The translations under genes were made by a program, and so were the position numbers. A stretch of 64,000 nt of DNA. Origin: Limibacter armeniacum. GTDB lineage: Bacteria > Bacteroidota > Bacteroidia > Cytophagales > Flammeovirgaceae. Below are positions 35,470 through 44,476 of this stretch, one piece after another; positions within the stretch are counted from its first letter, which is position 1; each line of letters opens with the position of its first letter. The notes under the pieces are model-generated. The model saw nothing but the letters and a program-made list of their open reading frames with translations, did not search any database and had not been told where the DNA came from. The stretch is from positions 1,550,001 to 1,614,000 of the forward strand of contig NZ_JBAJNO010000009.1 of NCBI RefSeq assembly GCF_036880985.1, written 5' to 3'.

Positions 35470-36039
35470 ATGAATTATCTCTTCTTTGATACAGAGACCT
35501 CCGGATTACCAAAAAGCTGGATGGTTTCAGAAAATGATATCCAGAACTGGCCTCGCATCATCCAATTGGGATGTATTTTGGCCAATGAACAAGGTCAAAT
35601 TATGGAAGAGTATCAGACCATTATACAGCCAATAGGTTTTAGCATTGATGCCAGTGCTGCTTCAGTACATGGTATCAGTCATGCACGTGCCATGAAAGAT
35701 GGAATTCCTGTAAAGGACGCCATGCATCGGCTGGAAGCAATGATCCTGAAAGCTGATATGATGGTAGCCCATAACATCAACTTTGACTTTCCTATTGTCA
35801 ATTGTGAATTTTTGAGGCTCAACCAAAAGGTTCATTACCCAGCACTCTTCTGTACTATGCTTTCAACCTGCGAATTTGTGGGAATTGAAGGGAATTACGG
35901 TACATACAAATGGCCTAAGCTTGAAGAGCTGTATATTAAGTTGTTCGGACACAACTTTGATGGTGCCCATAATGCCATGGCAGATGTACAAGCTACCACA
36001 AAGTGTTTTTTCGAGCTGAAATCAAGAGGAATTATCTAG
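35470..36039 (+). CDS. DEDDh-family 3'-5' exonuclease
   Basis: A 189-residue stand-alone exonuclease domain like that of the DNA polymerase III epsilon subunit. ExoI is FFDTETSGLP with Asp7 and Glu9. ExoII is around MVAHNINFDFPIV, and ExoIII is HNAMADVQATTKC with the catalytic His and Asp near 161-166. It binds two metal ions and would remove nucleotides from DNA or RNA 3' ends. No polymerase, helicase or UvrC-like extension is fused, so it may work in repair or RNA processing. A hairpin terminator follows at once. It may be cotranscribed with the barrel protein but has no visible functional tie to it. Confidence 0.85.
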   Translation: MNYLFFDTETSGLPKSWMVSENDIQNWPRIIQLGCILANEQGQIMEEYQTIIQPIGFSIDASAASVHGISHARAMKDGIPVKDAMHRLEAMILKADMMVAHNINFDFPIVNCEFLRLNQKVHYPALFCTMLSTCEFVGIEGNYGTYKWPKLEELYIKLFGHNFDGAHNAMADVQATTKCFFELKSRGII

Positions 36040-36056
36040 CTAAAAACTATATACCA

Positions 36057-36090
36057 AATACCCTGTACGGTTAAATTCCGTCAGGGTATT
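36057..36090 (+). terminator. Intrinsic terminator after the exonuclease gene
   Basis: AATACCCTG (36057-36065) pairs with CAGGGTATT (36082-36090), with an inner ACGG/CCGT stem. The tail is only moderately T-rich. Confidence 0.75.
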
Positions 36091-36403
36091 ATTCTATTGC
36101 ATTCTTTTATTTTTATTCAAAGCCTACATCCTTACCCCGTCACACAACCTTTTAATACTGCCTGAAAATCACTATCATTAGATAACAACACCTAATATTA
36201 GCTACTGCTTTTGCCAAAGGACCATAGACTTTTTCAGCATTTTCCAATTACCAATTTTTCATTCCTTCCATAGTCAACTCTTTTAGCTGATCCTATTTTT
36301 CAACATGCTGATGATACATTTCAGGCAAAAGGTATTTGCGTCAATAACTGTTAGACTTCTCTGATAAAAGCTAACCAATCGTTTACCCTAAATACGAATA
36401 GTT
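36091..36403. other. Intergenic region without a gene
   Basis: About 310 bases, T-rich, no coding ORF and no exact promoter box seen. Confidence 0.5.
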
Positions 36404-36811
36404 ATGACAGTCAGTCCCTTTTATCAAGAATCTGTTACCTCAAAGCGCCACCAGCACCTGCTGATTTTGCGGGCACATGATTGCAGCTGTAGGGCTGAGG
36501 CATTCCATATGAGTAAATACTTAACCAATGTATTCCTCCACACCTCCCACTCAGAACAACGATGCAGTCAGAGGGGCATCAGCGATGAAATGATCAAAGT
36601 CGTACTTACTTATGGAAAAGTTATCCGTAAACAAGGTCTCCAATTTTATATGGGTGACAGCAAAAGCTTTCCTGAATTCCTTGACCATGAACTCATAGAA
36701 AAATGTAGGTATATAGCTGTCGTGGTGAGAGGCAAAGAGGTAATTACTTGTTACCGTAACCCTAAAGCACAAAAGCACATACGTAAAAAACCGACCCGCT
36801 TGGTCAAATAA
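36404..36811 (+). CDS. DUF4258-like small protein
   Basis: A 135-residue soluble protein. From about residue 48 it shows the DUF4258 pattern: HSEQRCSQRGISDEMIKVVL (His, Arg and the short helix), then QFYMGDSKSFPEF, and finally KCRYIAVVVRGKEVITCYRN ahead of a basic tail. DUF4258 proteins resemble small toxin-like RNases (RelE/YoeB-like folds), but this is inference and no antitoxin gene is adjacent. The first 35 residues do not look like part of the domain, and an ATG at 36509 (MSKYLTNV) may be the true start. A very strong terminator overlaps its stop codon. Confidence 0.7.
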   Translation: MTVSPFYQESVTSKRHQHLLILRAHDCSCRAEAFHMSKYLTNVFLHTSHSEQRCSQRGISDEMIKVVLTYGKVIRKQGLQFYMGDSKSFPEFLDHELIEKCRYIAVVVRGKEVITCYRNPKAQKHIRKKPTRLVK

Positions 36812-36845
36812 AAAAGGGGGACAACTTACCTTGTCCCCCTTTTAT
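36811..36845. terminator. Strong bidirectional terminator
   Basis: AAGGGGGACAA (36814-36824) pairs with TTGTCCCCCTT (36831-36841), flanked by A- and T-runs. It serves both the DUF4258 gene and the minus-strand transport operon that ends at 36865. Confidence 0.93.
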
Positions 36846-36864
36846 TTTGTTTGCTATTATTTCA

Positions 36865-37821
36865 TCATGCTGAATGAGAAGAGCAGCCATTACATCTTTT
36901 CTCCATTTTGGCTATATCATAGTGTTTCTCAAAAAACTCATCACACCAAAGACATACATTCTGCAATACCTCAGTCCGTTTACGGGCATATTCTTCAGTG
37001 ACCCCAATACTTTCTCCCATCCTAAATGGATCTCCCTCATTGATCCTTTGAAACACTTCAGACTGAGCCACTTTTTTCAATACATCACTTACTTTCTCCT
37101 CTCTTGCATCACCAATTGGCTTTTTGGTTCCCGGACAACATGGGTTAATTTGCCAAAGCTGAATTGATATTTCCTGTGGTATATCTTTTCCTCCAGTCAA
37201 AAAACCAATCCCTCCTGAAAGAATGGCACAGAAATTATGATTTGGATCTTGTTTCCAAATGTTCTTCTGCATCGCTCTTCCTCTAGCCCAGTTACCTCCC
37301 AACCACATATCTTCTGTCGCACCCCAATGCCCCCAACTTAGCGGAAACGCAGAAAGGTAAGTATCTTTCTCCACCAATGGCGCTTCGTTTTCTCCATTTA
37401 CGCCCCTGGATTCAAATAATTTAGCAAGTTCTTCCAGCTTAGCTCCCGCATACTTGTGGTAGCGATCAATACTTGCTATATCAAAACGGGAAATCCCCTT
37501 TTCTATCAAGGTATCCAAAATTTCACCTGTTAACAGGTCTCCATTGGTTTGCAACATTACTTGTACCCGCCCTTGATACCGTTCTTTCAACTTATCCAGA
37601 ATTGCATAAAGCTTTTTACGTTCTGCCAGTGGTTCTCCACCAGACAAAATCAGCCTTCCCATACTTTCAGGAAGATTGTCTACGATTCTCAGGCAATCCT
37701 CCTCACTAATCCTAGCCCCTTGTGGTCCCGACAGGTTATAGCAATGGTCACATTTATCATTACAAAGCTGTGTAAACACCCAATAGACTGATTCGATATG
37801 TTCAAAGTTCTGCTCACTCAT
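36865..37821 (-). CDS. Radical SAM protein with Cys-rich C-terminal domain
   Basis: A 318-residue enzyme, last in the transport operon; its start overlaps the ATPase stop by four bases. The radical SAM signature C-x3-C-x2-C is at Cys20, Cys24 and Cys27 (TQLCNDKCDHCYNL), with the SAM-binding GGEP at 61-64. The C-terminal third has seven more cysteines in the order Cys, CysCys, Cys-x2-Cys, Cys-x2-Cys (NFCAIL, NPCCPG, CLWC, CNGC), which resembles a SPASM-type domain holding extra Fe-S clusters. SPASM enzymes usually modify peptides or process proteins. No precursor peptide gene is seen nearby. Its placement suggests it acts on, or makes, the transported compound. Confidence 0.85.
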   Translation of the reverse strand: MSEQNFEHIESVYWVFTQLCNDKCDHCYNLSGPQGARISEEDCLRIVDNLPESMGRLILSGGEPLAERKKLYAILDKLKERYQGRVQVMLQTNGDLLTGEILDTLIEKGISRFDIASIDRYHKYAGAKLEELAKLFESRGVNGENEAPLVEKDTYLSAFPLSWGHWGATEDMWLGGNWARGRAMQKNIWKQDPNHNFCAILSGGIGFLTGGKDIPQEISIQLWQINPCCPGTKKPIGDAREEKVSDVLKKVAQSEVFQRINEGDPFRMGESIGVTEEYARKRTEVLQNVCLWCDEFFEKHYDIAKMEKRCNGCSSHSA

Positions 37822-38558
37822 CGTATCTCTATGCTTTTATGTTCAATTTCTTTCCAAAACAACAACTCACGCTGTACACCTGTTACAGGGTCTTTCACAA
37901 ATGTCTCCTTGTCTTTATAGACAGTGAATTGCCCATCTTCCATTAAGGCAAACTGATCTCCTATCACCAAAGCCTCCTTGACATCATGTGTTACAAAAAG
38001 TGCTGTTATCTGATAATCACGGGCTACTTTCAGGAAAACCTGCTGCATTGTACTTCGTGTCTGAGGATCTAGGCTTGCAAAAGGTTCATCCAAGAGCAAA
38101 ACCCTAGGACTAAATACCACAGCCCTTCCAAAAGCTACTCGCTGTTTCTGTCCTCCTGACAGCTGACTTGGCAACTTTCGCTCATGTCCCTCCAACGCTA
38201 GCTCCATAATCATTCTGTCTACTTTTTGCTGAACCTCAGTCTCAGAATACTTTCGGATTCGTAACCCAAAAGCGATATTCTCAAACACATTTAAATGTGG
38301 AAATAGCATGGGTTCCTGAAAAACATATACCATTTCCCGTTCAGCAGCAGACAACTGGTGAACCGGTTGATTGTCCCAACTGATTTCTCCTAAATCTTGA
38401 GACTCCAAGCCTGCCAATACTTTCAGCAAAGTTGTTTTACCACAGCCCGACTTTCCTAGCACTGCCAGTACCTCTCCTTCTGAAAGACTGAATGATATTT
38501 TTTTCAGTACATCCTGCTTATCAAAGCGCTTTTCAATTGAATTTACCCTCAGCATCAA
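37818..38558 (-). CDS. ABC importer ATPase (YnjD-like)
   Basis: A 246-residue ATPase that powers the importer encoded upstream. Walker A is GKSGCGKTTLLK, the Q-loop is VFQEPMLFPHL, the ABC signature is LSGGQKQRVAFGRA, Walker B is LLLDEPFASLDP and the H-loop is FVTHD. The sequence groups with importers for sulfate, spermidine, iron or thiamine, and context ties it to the YnjBCD type. Four-base overlaps at both ends (with the second permease and the radical SAM gene) indicate translational coupling. A C-terminal regulatory domain is absent. Confidence 0.92.
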   Translation of the reverse strand: MMLRVNSIEKRFDKQDVLKKISFSLSEGEVLAVLGKSGCGKTTLLKVLAGLESQDLGEISWDNQPVHQLSAAEREMVYVFQEPMLFPHLNVFENIAFGLRIRKYSETEVQQKVDRMIMELALEGHERKLPSQLSGGQKQRVAFGRAVVFSPRVLLLDEPFASLDPQTRSTMQQVFLKVARDYQITALFVTHDVKEALVIGDQFALMEDGQFTVYKDKETFVKDPVTGVQRELLFWKEIEHKSIEIR

Positions 38559-39319
38559 ACCAGTTTTGAAAACACAAATCGTTTATTCAACCACAATAAC
38601 AGACAAGGTGGTAGCATCAGCAGCAAAGACGCCAATGCAGCATGGAAAATATTGGCTTCGTTTACATACTTAAATACCAATATGGTCAGTGTTTTAATTT
38701 TACCAACCCCTATTAACTGTGTAAGACCATACTCAAACCAAGATATCAGAAATGTCTGAAAGAAACAGATCAGAAGAATGGGTGCTGCTATCGGTAATAG
38801 GATTTGACGAAATACCTGTACTGTACTCGCTCCCAATGTGACAGACTGCTGATACAGCTCAAGTATATAATTACTCCAGAAGCTCTGAAATAGTATCACG
38901 GTATATGGGAAAGCCAACAACAGTTGCCCAAGAGAAACACCTATAAAACTGACACTCAATCCGGCATAAATAAAAAACCGTTGTAACAGGATTGCCAGCA
39001 CAACAGGTGACAAAACAAAAGGCCAGTAAGCCAACAGCAGCCAAGTGTTTCGCTGTTTGGCATAAGCCAGTTCTTTACTTACCCAAAATCCTAACAACGT
39101 AGCAACGGATGCCACTCCCAAAGCCATCAATAACGAAAGCAGTAAACTTTGCTGTAACTCACTTTCTTGGTGCAAAAGCAACTGCCAATGTCCAAGTGTA
39201 AAGCTTTTAGGGAAAATATCAGGATAGAACCACCCTTTACTGACAGACAGTAACCCCATCAGCAGAAAAGGCAATAGAATACCCAATAATACAATCAGCA
39301 GTACCCCTTTCTTAAACAT
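38555..39319 (-). CDS. ABC importer permease 2 (YnjC C-terminal half-like)
   Basis: A 254-residue inner-membrane protein with six hydrophobic segments, beginning FKKGVLLIVLLGILLPFLLM. The EAA-type loop that contacts the ATPase is QQSVTLGASTVQVFRQILLP near residues 155-174. It overlaps permease 1 by 8 bases and the ATPase by 4. In enterobacteria YnjC is one long protein of two permease halves; here the halves are two genes. The substrate is unknown. Confidence 0.88.
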   Translation of the reverse strand: MFKKGVLLIVLLGILLPFLLMGLLSVSKGWFYPDIFPKSFTLGHWQLLLHQESELQQSLLLSLLMALGVASVATLLGFWVSKELAYAKQRNTWLLLAYWPFVLSPVVLAILLQRFFIYAGLSVSFIGVSLGQLLLAFPYTVILFQSFWSNYILELYQQSVTLGASTVQVFRQILLPIAAPILLICFFQTFLISWFEYGLTQLIGVGKIKTLTILVFKYVNEANIFHAALASLLLMLPPCLLLWLNKRFVFSKLV

Positions 39320-40157
39320 GCTTTTTATTCAATTTTACAAGCCCCCAAATACACCCCAACAACAATACTGTGAACGCTACACTGATCGCATATCCTTCAG
39401 GAATATCATGTAGGTTAAACCGCTGAAACTTCCGCACTGCCAATACTGAAACCATCTGAATACGTTGGCTACCAACCAACAATGGCACTTCATATGCCCC
39501 CACGACAAACAGCAGGTACAGTAAAATATTAGGGCTAGCTGTTCTTAACATCAGCGGAACTCCTATTTTTATAAGAAATGTTTGCTGATTCCCTCCCAAT
39601 GTTTGGGCAACCTCTTTTAACTGATCCAAATGTTGATCATGGTAAATACTATTAAGGAGCAGGGTAAAAAAAGGGATAGCCATCAGTGAATGAGCCAGTA
39701 TAATGCCTACTCCCCAATCATCCTGAACCAGTTCAGGAAACTGCTCCAAAGTATCTATCCAACCTAGGTAATGGAAAACCCGTGACAGCATTCCCGACTT
39801 TGTCAGCAGCTGAAAAATGAAAAAACCAGTTACCACAGCAGGGATTGACAACGGCAGAAACATTAGATATCCTGTAACTCCTCTCGTCAAGGACTCCTTG
39901 AAATACAGCACTAACCAAAAGGCTACGGAGAGTGATACTGTAATTGTTACGATTCCGATATAAAAGCTATAAGCTAATGATTTCAGAAAAGTTCCTCCTA
40001 ACAATACCTCTTCCCAATAAGACAGTGTAAAACCCTCTGAAAGTACACCAATAATACCAAGGCTATACAGTAACGCGAACCCAAGTCCGATAGCTACAGG
40101 TAATACAGCTAATACTAGAAATACGCTTTTCAGAATACCAGACGAAAGTTTAGGCAT
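39312..40157 (-). CDS. ABC importer permease 1 (YnjC N-terminal half-like)
   Basis: Inner-membrane permease of 281 residues from the start at 40157 (MPKLSSG); an upstream ATG at 40193 would add 12 residues and overlap the binding-protein gene by 35 bases. Six hydrophobic segments are visible, with the EAA loop LKEVAQTLGGNQQTFLIKIG near residues 180-200 for docking the ATPase. Together with permease 2 it would form the heterodimeric membrane channel. It begins one base after the binding-protein stop, so the genes are coupled. Confidence 0.88.
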   Translation of the reverse strand: MPKLSSGILKSVFLVLAVLPVAIGLGFALLYSLGIIGVLSEGFTLSYWEEVLLGGTFLKSLAYSFYIGIVTITVSLSVAFWLVLYFKESLTRGVTGYLMFLPLSIPAVVTGFFIFQLLTKSGMLSRVFHYLGWIDTLEQFPELVQDDWGVGIILAHSLMAIPFFTLLLNSIYHDQHLDQLKEVAQTLGGNQQTFLIKIGVPLMLRTASPNILLYLLFVVGAYEVPLLVGSQRIQMVSVLAVRKFQRFNLHDIPEGYAISVAFTVLLLGCIWGLVKLNKKHV

Positions 40158-40158
40158 C

Positions 40159-41385
40159 CTATTTTTCGATAACCTCTTTTCTAAAGTCCTCATACAGCCT
40201 GATCATATATTCTGGAGCTAGCTCCTGAAATGCCTTATCCTGAATTGCTTGCCTATTTGGCGCATTCTTCCTTTCAGGGATATGAGCAAATCGCTCTTTC
40301 CATTCAGCAGGGAGTTTCTCAATATCCAGTACTGTTCCGTCTCCCCAAACAGCTGGCTTCGCTTTTTCAAATTGTGCTTCAGGTGAAATCAAAAAGTTGA
40401 TAACCATTAAGGCAGCCTCAGGGTGTTGTGCATTATGCAGAATACTTAAATAATGTGAGTTCTGAATAGTACCAGGAGCAGGTACATACGCCTTGGCTGT
40501 AGCGGCAAAAAGCCCTTGCAAAATCTTATTATCTACTTCAGTATCATTATTACTGAAGGTAAAGGTGATCTCTCCATTGGCAAACAACTGATGCTGCTGT
40601 GCCAATGTTGCAGGAAAAGTCCTACCCTCTTTCCAGAAGTAAGGTTTCAACTGATTGATCTTCTCAAACAGCTGTTGACTGTATTGATTGTATTTGACCT
40701 CATTAAAAGCGCCCTCTAATTCCTGCTCCCCTGCCAAAGCAATCATCCACGACTTCAATAAGGTCATTCCGGTAAATTCATTCGGAATGGTAAACTGCCC
40801 CGGGTTATCTTTGACATACTGCGCTATTTCTGAAAAAGACACCGGCACTGTTTCCGTACGGTTTTCATCATAGATAAATGCCAACTGTACATTTCCCCAT
40901 GGACATTCCATACCATCCACTGGCTGTTGAAAATCTTGCGAGACAAAAGGGTTTTCCCAATCAACATACTGGTTGTTCGGTAACAAGTCGGTAAACTTCC
41001 CAAAAAGTGCATTCAGCTCCCGAAGCTGGAAAAACGTCTCCCCGTTGATCCAAACCATATCAATCTCCCCATCAGTTTTACCGGCTTCCAGCTCCCCAAG
41101 CACATGCCCAACAAGATCTTTTCCCTGCCCTGATGAAATATTCAACTCTATACCATACAGCGACTTTAGCTTTGGCTTTACAAAGTCCTTCATATAAGTA
41201 TTGATCAGTGGGTCGCCCTGCCACATCATCATATTGACTTCTTTGTCTTGCGCTTTTTCAGTTACTTCTTCCCATGTCATGGAAGCCAATGCTATCCGCT
41301 CCTGCTTCTTTTCTGCCGTACATGCAGAAAGCCCCATAAGGATCGCAAACAGCCAAATAATTTTGTATCCTGTTTTCATATTCAT
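40159..41385 (-). CDS. YnjB-like substrate-binding lipoprotein
   Basis: A binding lipoprotein of 408 residues that would hand substrate to the permeases. Start 41385 (MNMKTGYKIIWLF) gives a proper lipoprotein signal with lipobox LSAC at Cys22; a longer frame back to 41466 would run into the receptor gene. Family-defining segments recall Escherichia coli YnjB: DMVWINGETFFQLRELNALF, NQYVDWENPF, MECPWGNVQLAFIYDENR, FLISPEAQFEKAKPAVWGD and TVLDIEKLPAEW. YnjB-type proteins belong to COG4134; their ligand has not been established. The gene begins 31 bases after the TonB-dependent receptor stop. Confidence 0.88.
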   Translation of the reverse strand: MNMKTGYKIIWLFAILMGLSACTAEKKQERIALASMTWEEVTEKAQDKEVNMMMWQGDPLINTYMKDFVKPKLKSLYGIELNISSGQGKDLVGHVLGELEAGKTDGEIDMVWINGETFFQLRELNALFGKFTDLLPNNQYVDWENPFVSQDFQQPVDGMECPWGNVQLAFIYDENRTETVPVSFSEIAQYVKDNPGQFTIPNEFTGMTLLKSWMIALAGEQELEGAFNEVKYNQYSQQLFEKINQLKPYFWKEGRTFPATLAQQHQLFANGEITFTFSNNDTEVDNKILQGLFAATAKAYVPAPGTIQNSHYLSILHNAQHPEAALMVINFLISPEAQFEKAKPAVWGDGTVLDIEKLPAEWKERFAHIPERKNAPNRQAIQDKAFQELAPEYMIRLYEDFRKEVIEK

Positions 41386-41416
41386 CCTAAAAAATATATC
41401 CAATCTATTAACCCTT

Positions 41417-44400
41417 TTAGAAAACATACCTGACTCCAAACTGAAATTGTCTCGGTGGTGCAGCATTACGTTTTACCAATACACCACTGGAAGCAGGTCC
41501 TACCTGTATCTGGTTACTTTGTGTGGCATTGTTTGAATAGCCACTCAGGTTTTCAGCATTGAAAATATTGAACACATCTGCCCTTAACTCCAGTCCTCCC
41601 TTGTTTACCTTTCCAAAAGGGATATTGTACTGTAAACTCAGGTCAAATGTATTGGACCAAGGCAAACGGTCACTGTTTCTTTCTTCTCCGGGATACCGAT
41701 CACTGTTCCCAACATAAGCATCACCAAATGCACTACCATCACCATTCAAGTCATTGGTAAATACAGGATCTCCGCTTCCACTCAAAACAGGGTTCCCTGA
41801 CTCATCCACGACCATAAACTGGGTCGCATCAGGAATACGGTTAACGGGTTGTCCACTTTGTAGTAAAGCCACTAGTGTTACCGTCATATTTCTGATTGGA
41901 TAATAACTGTAGATGGCGTTGAGCACGTGCCTACGGTCATTGATACTCGGTCCCCATTCTGCCTCAAAGTCATTGGCATCCATTGCCCTGAAATTGATAT
42001 CTTCTGTATTGTTTTCAAGGTATGATAAGGTATAAATCAACCTGAATGAGTAATTGTCAACTCCTTTGTCCTTCTGCAAATTGAAGCTTGCTGCATAATA
42101 ATTACTCTGACCATCTGTCGTAGTCATCACCAAGTTTCTTGATACCCCATTTACCAACTCTCCATCTATTATAGCTGAGTTACCATTGATCAGTAGCGGT
42201 CTGGTCTGATCTGCCCAAGCTGAACTTCTAGCCACTCCTTCCTCTAGGCTTCGGTTATAATCCCATGCTGCTGGTGCGTTCAGATTGACTGTTCTGAAAA
42301 GGTTTTCCCCTCGGTTATACACCAAGTCCAAAGAAAATAACTTGTTATCCTCTATCTGAAGCTGATAGCCCAACGTCATTTGATGTGTAAATGGATTCTG
42401 ATAGCCATTTGGATTCAGGATGCGACGCTCATTGCTAAAAAGGTCTCGCTGTCCTTCAAAGCTTTCAGCGGATGGTCCATCCAAATATCCATATGGTAAC
42501 CCCGCATTATTGCTTTCTCCCACTGTCAGGTTTCCGTTAAAGGTCACCTTGTCCAAATCAGTATTCTCAGGGAGCAGTCCTTCATCTATAAAATATTGAA
42601 TTTGCTTACGAAAATCAGAAGAGACATTATTCTGCTGCAATGCATCACTGTAAATCGCATAAAGGATCTTGTCATAGAAAAGTCCGTAACCACCTCTTAT
42701 ACTACTTTTGGGTGTCAGCTGGTAATTGAAACTAAAACGCGGAGCAAAGTTGTTGTAATCGCCCTCGGTTCCTCCTCCTTCAGAGAGGTTATCATAGTCG
42801 TAACGCAACCCAAAACTCAAGTTCAAACGCTCTGTTGCCTTTAACTGATCTTCCACATAAATGCTGTAGATGTTCTGACGTTTACCGAATGACGCAGGTC
42901 TCAGTTCTACCGAATACGCTGTTACCAATGCATCAGATGGAATATCATTGACTGAAAGGTCACTCCCCTTGTTCAGTCCTTTTACTTGCTCTACCTGATC
43001 AGCCGTTAACTGTACAGTATAACTGCCATTGGGGTTTCCACCACCATACAATTTATGATCAGTACTCAAGATTTCTCCTCCTACCTTAAAGGTGTGGTTA
43101 TTTGTTGTCCAAGTTGCTTTCTGTTGAAACTGCCAAGTATTCTGCAAACTCTCAAAGATATAGCCGGGGTGTCCTAGTACTGCAATGGTCTGTCCTGAAG
43201 GATCATTGACTGTGACGTTTGGGCTATCGGGATTTTCAGGCTCGGCATAATCCCAACGAAAATGGCTGAACTGAAGGTTTGTCTCAGAAGTAAGATTGCC
43301 GCTCGTAAAGATGTTGGAGGTGGCTAGGTTTAAAGAATTTCGAACCTGTGAATTAGCCGCTGATGGAAAGTTAAGTCCTCCGGTTAATCCGCCTGCTTGT
43401 CTGCCTACAGAGACCAAACCTATATTGGTCCGGACAGATGTCTTGAACCTTCTTGACCAAAAATGGTCTAACTTACCACTTATATAATCAAAAGTATTGT
43501 TGCCACGAACCGTCTCATTGACACCTAGTTCAGGACTGTTCAACAAGTTATCCTTAAGGTCAGAGGTATGTTCATAATTGATGTAATAGAATGTCTTGTC
43601 TTTGGTAATAGCACCACCAAACCCCACTCCAGCTTGATACCGCTGAAAGCCATCCTTTACCAAGTTTCCGGAAAGATCACGTTGTGCAAAAGGCGATGAA
43701 GCATCAAATATCCCAGGACGGGACAACACAAAAGCCTCTCCCCTAAAATCATTGCTCCCTGACTTGGTTGTGATATTGATAATTCCATTTCCAGTATTGC
43801 CAAACTCTACTGAGTAGTTGTTGGTAAGTACTGTCACATTCTGCACAAAACCAATGGGTGTATTGAAGCGCAACCCTCCCAAAAACTGCTCATTATTATC
43901 CAATCCGTCAATCATATAATTATTGAACAGTGAGTTCGCCCCATTAATACTGACATTGGGTGCTTCCGGAAAAAAGCCTGTCGCCTGTGTTACATTTGGC
44001 AAGCGATAAAGCATGCGGGTAATATCCCTTCCCTCAACAGGTAATTCCTTGATTTTTTCAGCTTCCATCTCCGCTGAGACTTCAGCATTATAGGTATTGA
44101 TACGGGTGGTATTGTAAGCCGAGATACTTACTTCGTCCAACTGTACAGTTGTTTTGGAAGGTAGCACTAGCGTTACATTCCTCTTAAAGTTGGAACGCAA
44201 TGTCAACTTTCCAGACTCAATCGTATGAAAGTCTTCCGAGTCAGCCGAACGAACGAAATACTCACCTGAGGTATTCAAGCCACTAAAGGTTGCCACTCCT
44301 TTCTCATTGGTCACTCGATCTACACTCACCCCAATTGCCTCATTGATAGCTGTAATGGAAATACCTACAATAGGTTTAAAATGGGTATCTACCACATTCA

Positions 44401-44476
44401 CCTCTATCTCTCCCTTTTGGGCAAAAAGAGTTGTAGCAATAGTCATCAGGCAGCCCACAAGCAGTAATATTCGCAT
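41417..44476 (-). CDS. TonB-dependent receptor with carboxypeptidase-regulatory-like domain
   Basis: Outer-membrane active transporter, first gene of the minus-strand operon. From the start at 44476 the signal peptide is MRILLLVGCLMTIATTLFAQ and the product has 1019 residues; an ATG at 44551 would add 25 residues. A carboxypeptidase-regulatory-like beta domain follows (GEIEVNVVDTHFKPIVGISI). The plug comes next (VEGRDITRMLYRLPNV, NGANSLFNNYMIDGLDNNEQ, GNGIINITTKSGSNDFRGEA), then an Oar-like barrel that ends QFQFGVRYVF with the terminal Phe. Its place ahead of an importer implies that the substrate is too large or too dilute to use porins. No riboswitch or Fur-like box could be recognised upstream. 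Confidence 0.9.
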   Translation of the reverse strand: MRILLLVGCLMTIATTLFAQKGEIEVNVVDTHFKPIVGISITAINEAIGVSVDRVTNEKGVATFSGLNTSGEYFVRSADSEDFHTIESGKLTLRSNFKRNVTLVLPSKTTVQLDEVSISAYNTTRINTYNAEVSAEMEAEKIKELPVEGRDITRMLYRLPNVTQATGFFPEAPNVSINGANSLFNNYMIDGLDNNEQFLGGLRFNTPIGFVQNVTVLTNNYSVEFGNTGNGIINITTKSGSNDFRGEAFVLSRPGIFDASSPFAQRDLSGNLVKDGFQRYQAGVGFGGAITKDKTFYYINYEHTSDLKDNLLNSPELGVNETVRGNNTFDYISGKLDHFWSRRFKTSVRTNIGLVSVGRQAGGLTGGLNFPSAANSQVRNSLNLATSNIFTSGNLTSETNLQFSHFRWDYAEPENPDSPNVTVNDPSGQTIAVLGHPGYIFESLQNTWQFQQKATWTTNNHTFKVGGEILSTDHKLYGGGNPNGSYTVQLTADQVEQVKGLNKGSDLSVNDIPSDALVTAYSVELRPASFGKRQNIYSIYVEDQLKATERLNLSFGLRYDYDNLSEGGGTEGDYNNFAPRFSFNYQLTPKSSIRGGYGLFYDKILYAIYSDALQQNNVSSDFRKQIQYFIDEGLLPENTDLDKVTFNGNLTVGESNNAGLPYGYLDGPSAESFEGQRDLFSNERRILNPNGYQNPFTHQMTLGYQLQIEDNKLFSLDLVYNRGENLFRTVNLNAPAAWDYNRSLEEGVARSSAWADQTRPLLINGNSAIIDGELVNGVSRNLVMTTTDGQSNYYAASFNLQKDKGVDNYSFRLIYTLSYLENNTEDINFRAMDANDFEAEWGPSINDRRHVLNAIYSYYPIRNMTVTLVALLQSGQPVNRIPDATQFMVVDESGNPVLSGSGDPVFTNDLNGDGSAFGDAYVGNSDRYPGEERNSDRLPWSNTFDLSLQYNIPFGKVNKGGLELRADVFNIFNAENLSGYSNNATQSNQIQVGPASSGVLVKRNAAPPRQFQFGVRYVF

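Noticed and set aside
36404-36811. A toxin-antitoxin pair at the DUF4258 gene
   Set aside because: No small partner ORF lies directly up- or downstream; strong terminators bound the gene.
36865-41385. Naming the ABC operon a thiamine or iron importer
   Set aside because: The ATPase resembles those importers in general, but the binding protein is YnjB-like, for which no ligand is established. A named substrate would be invention.
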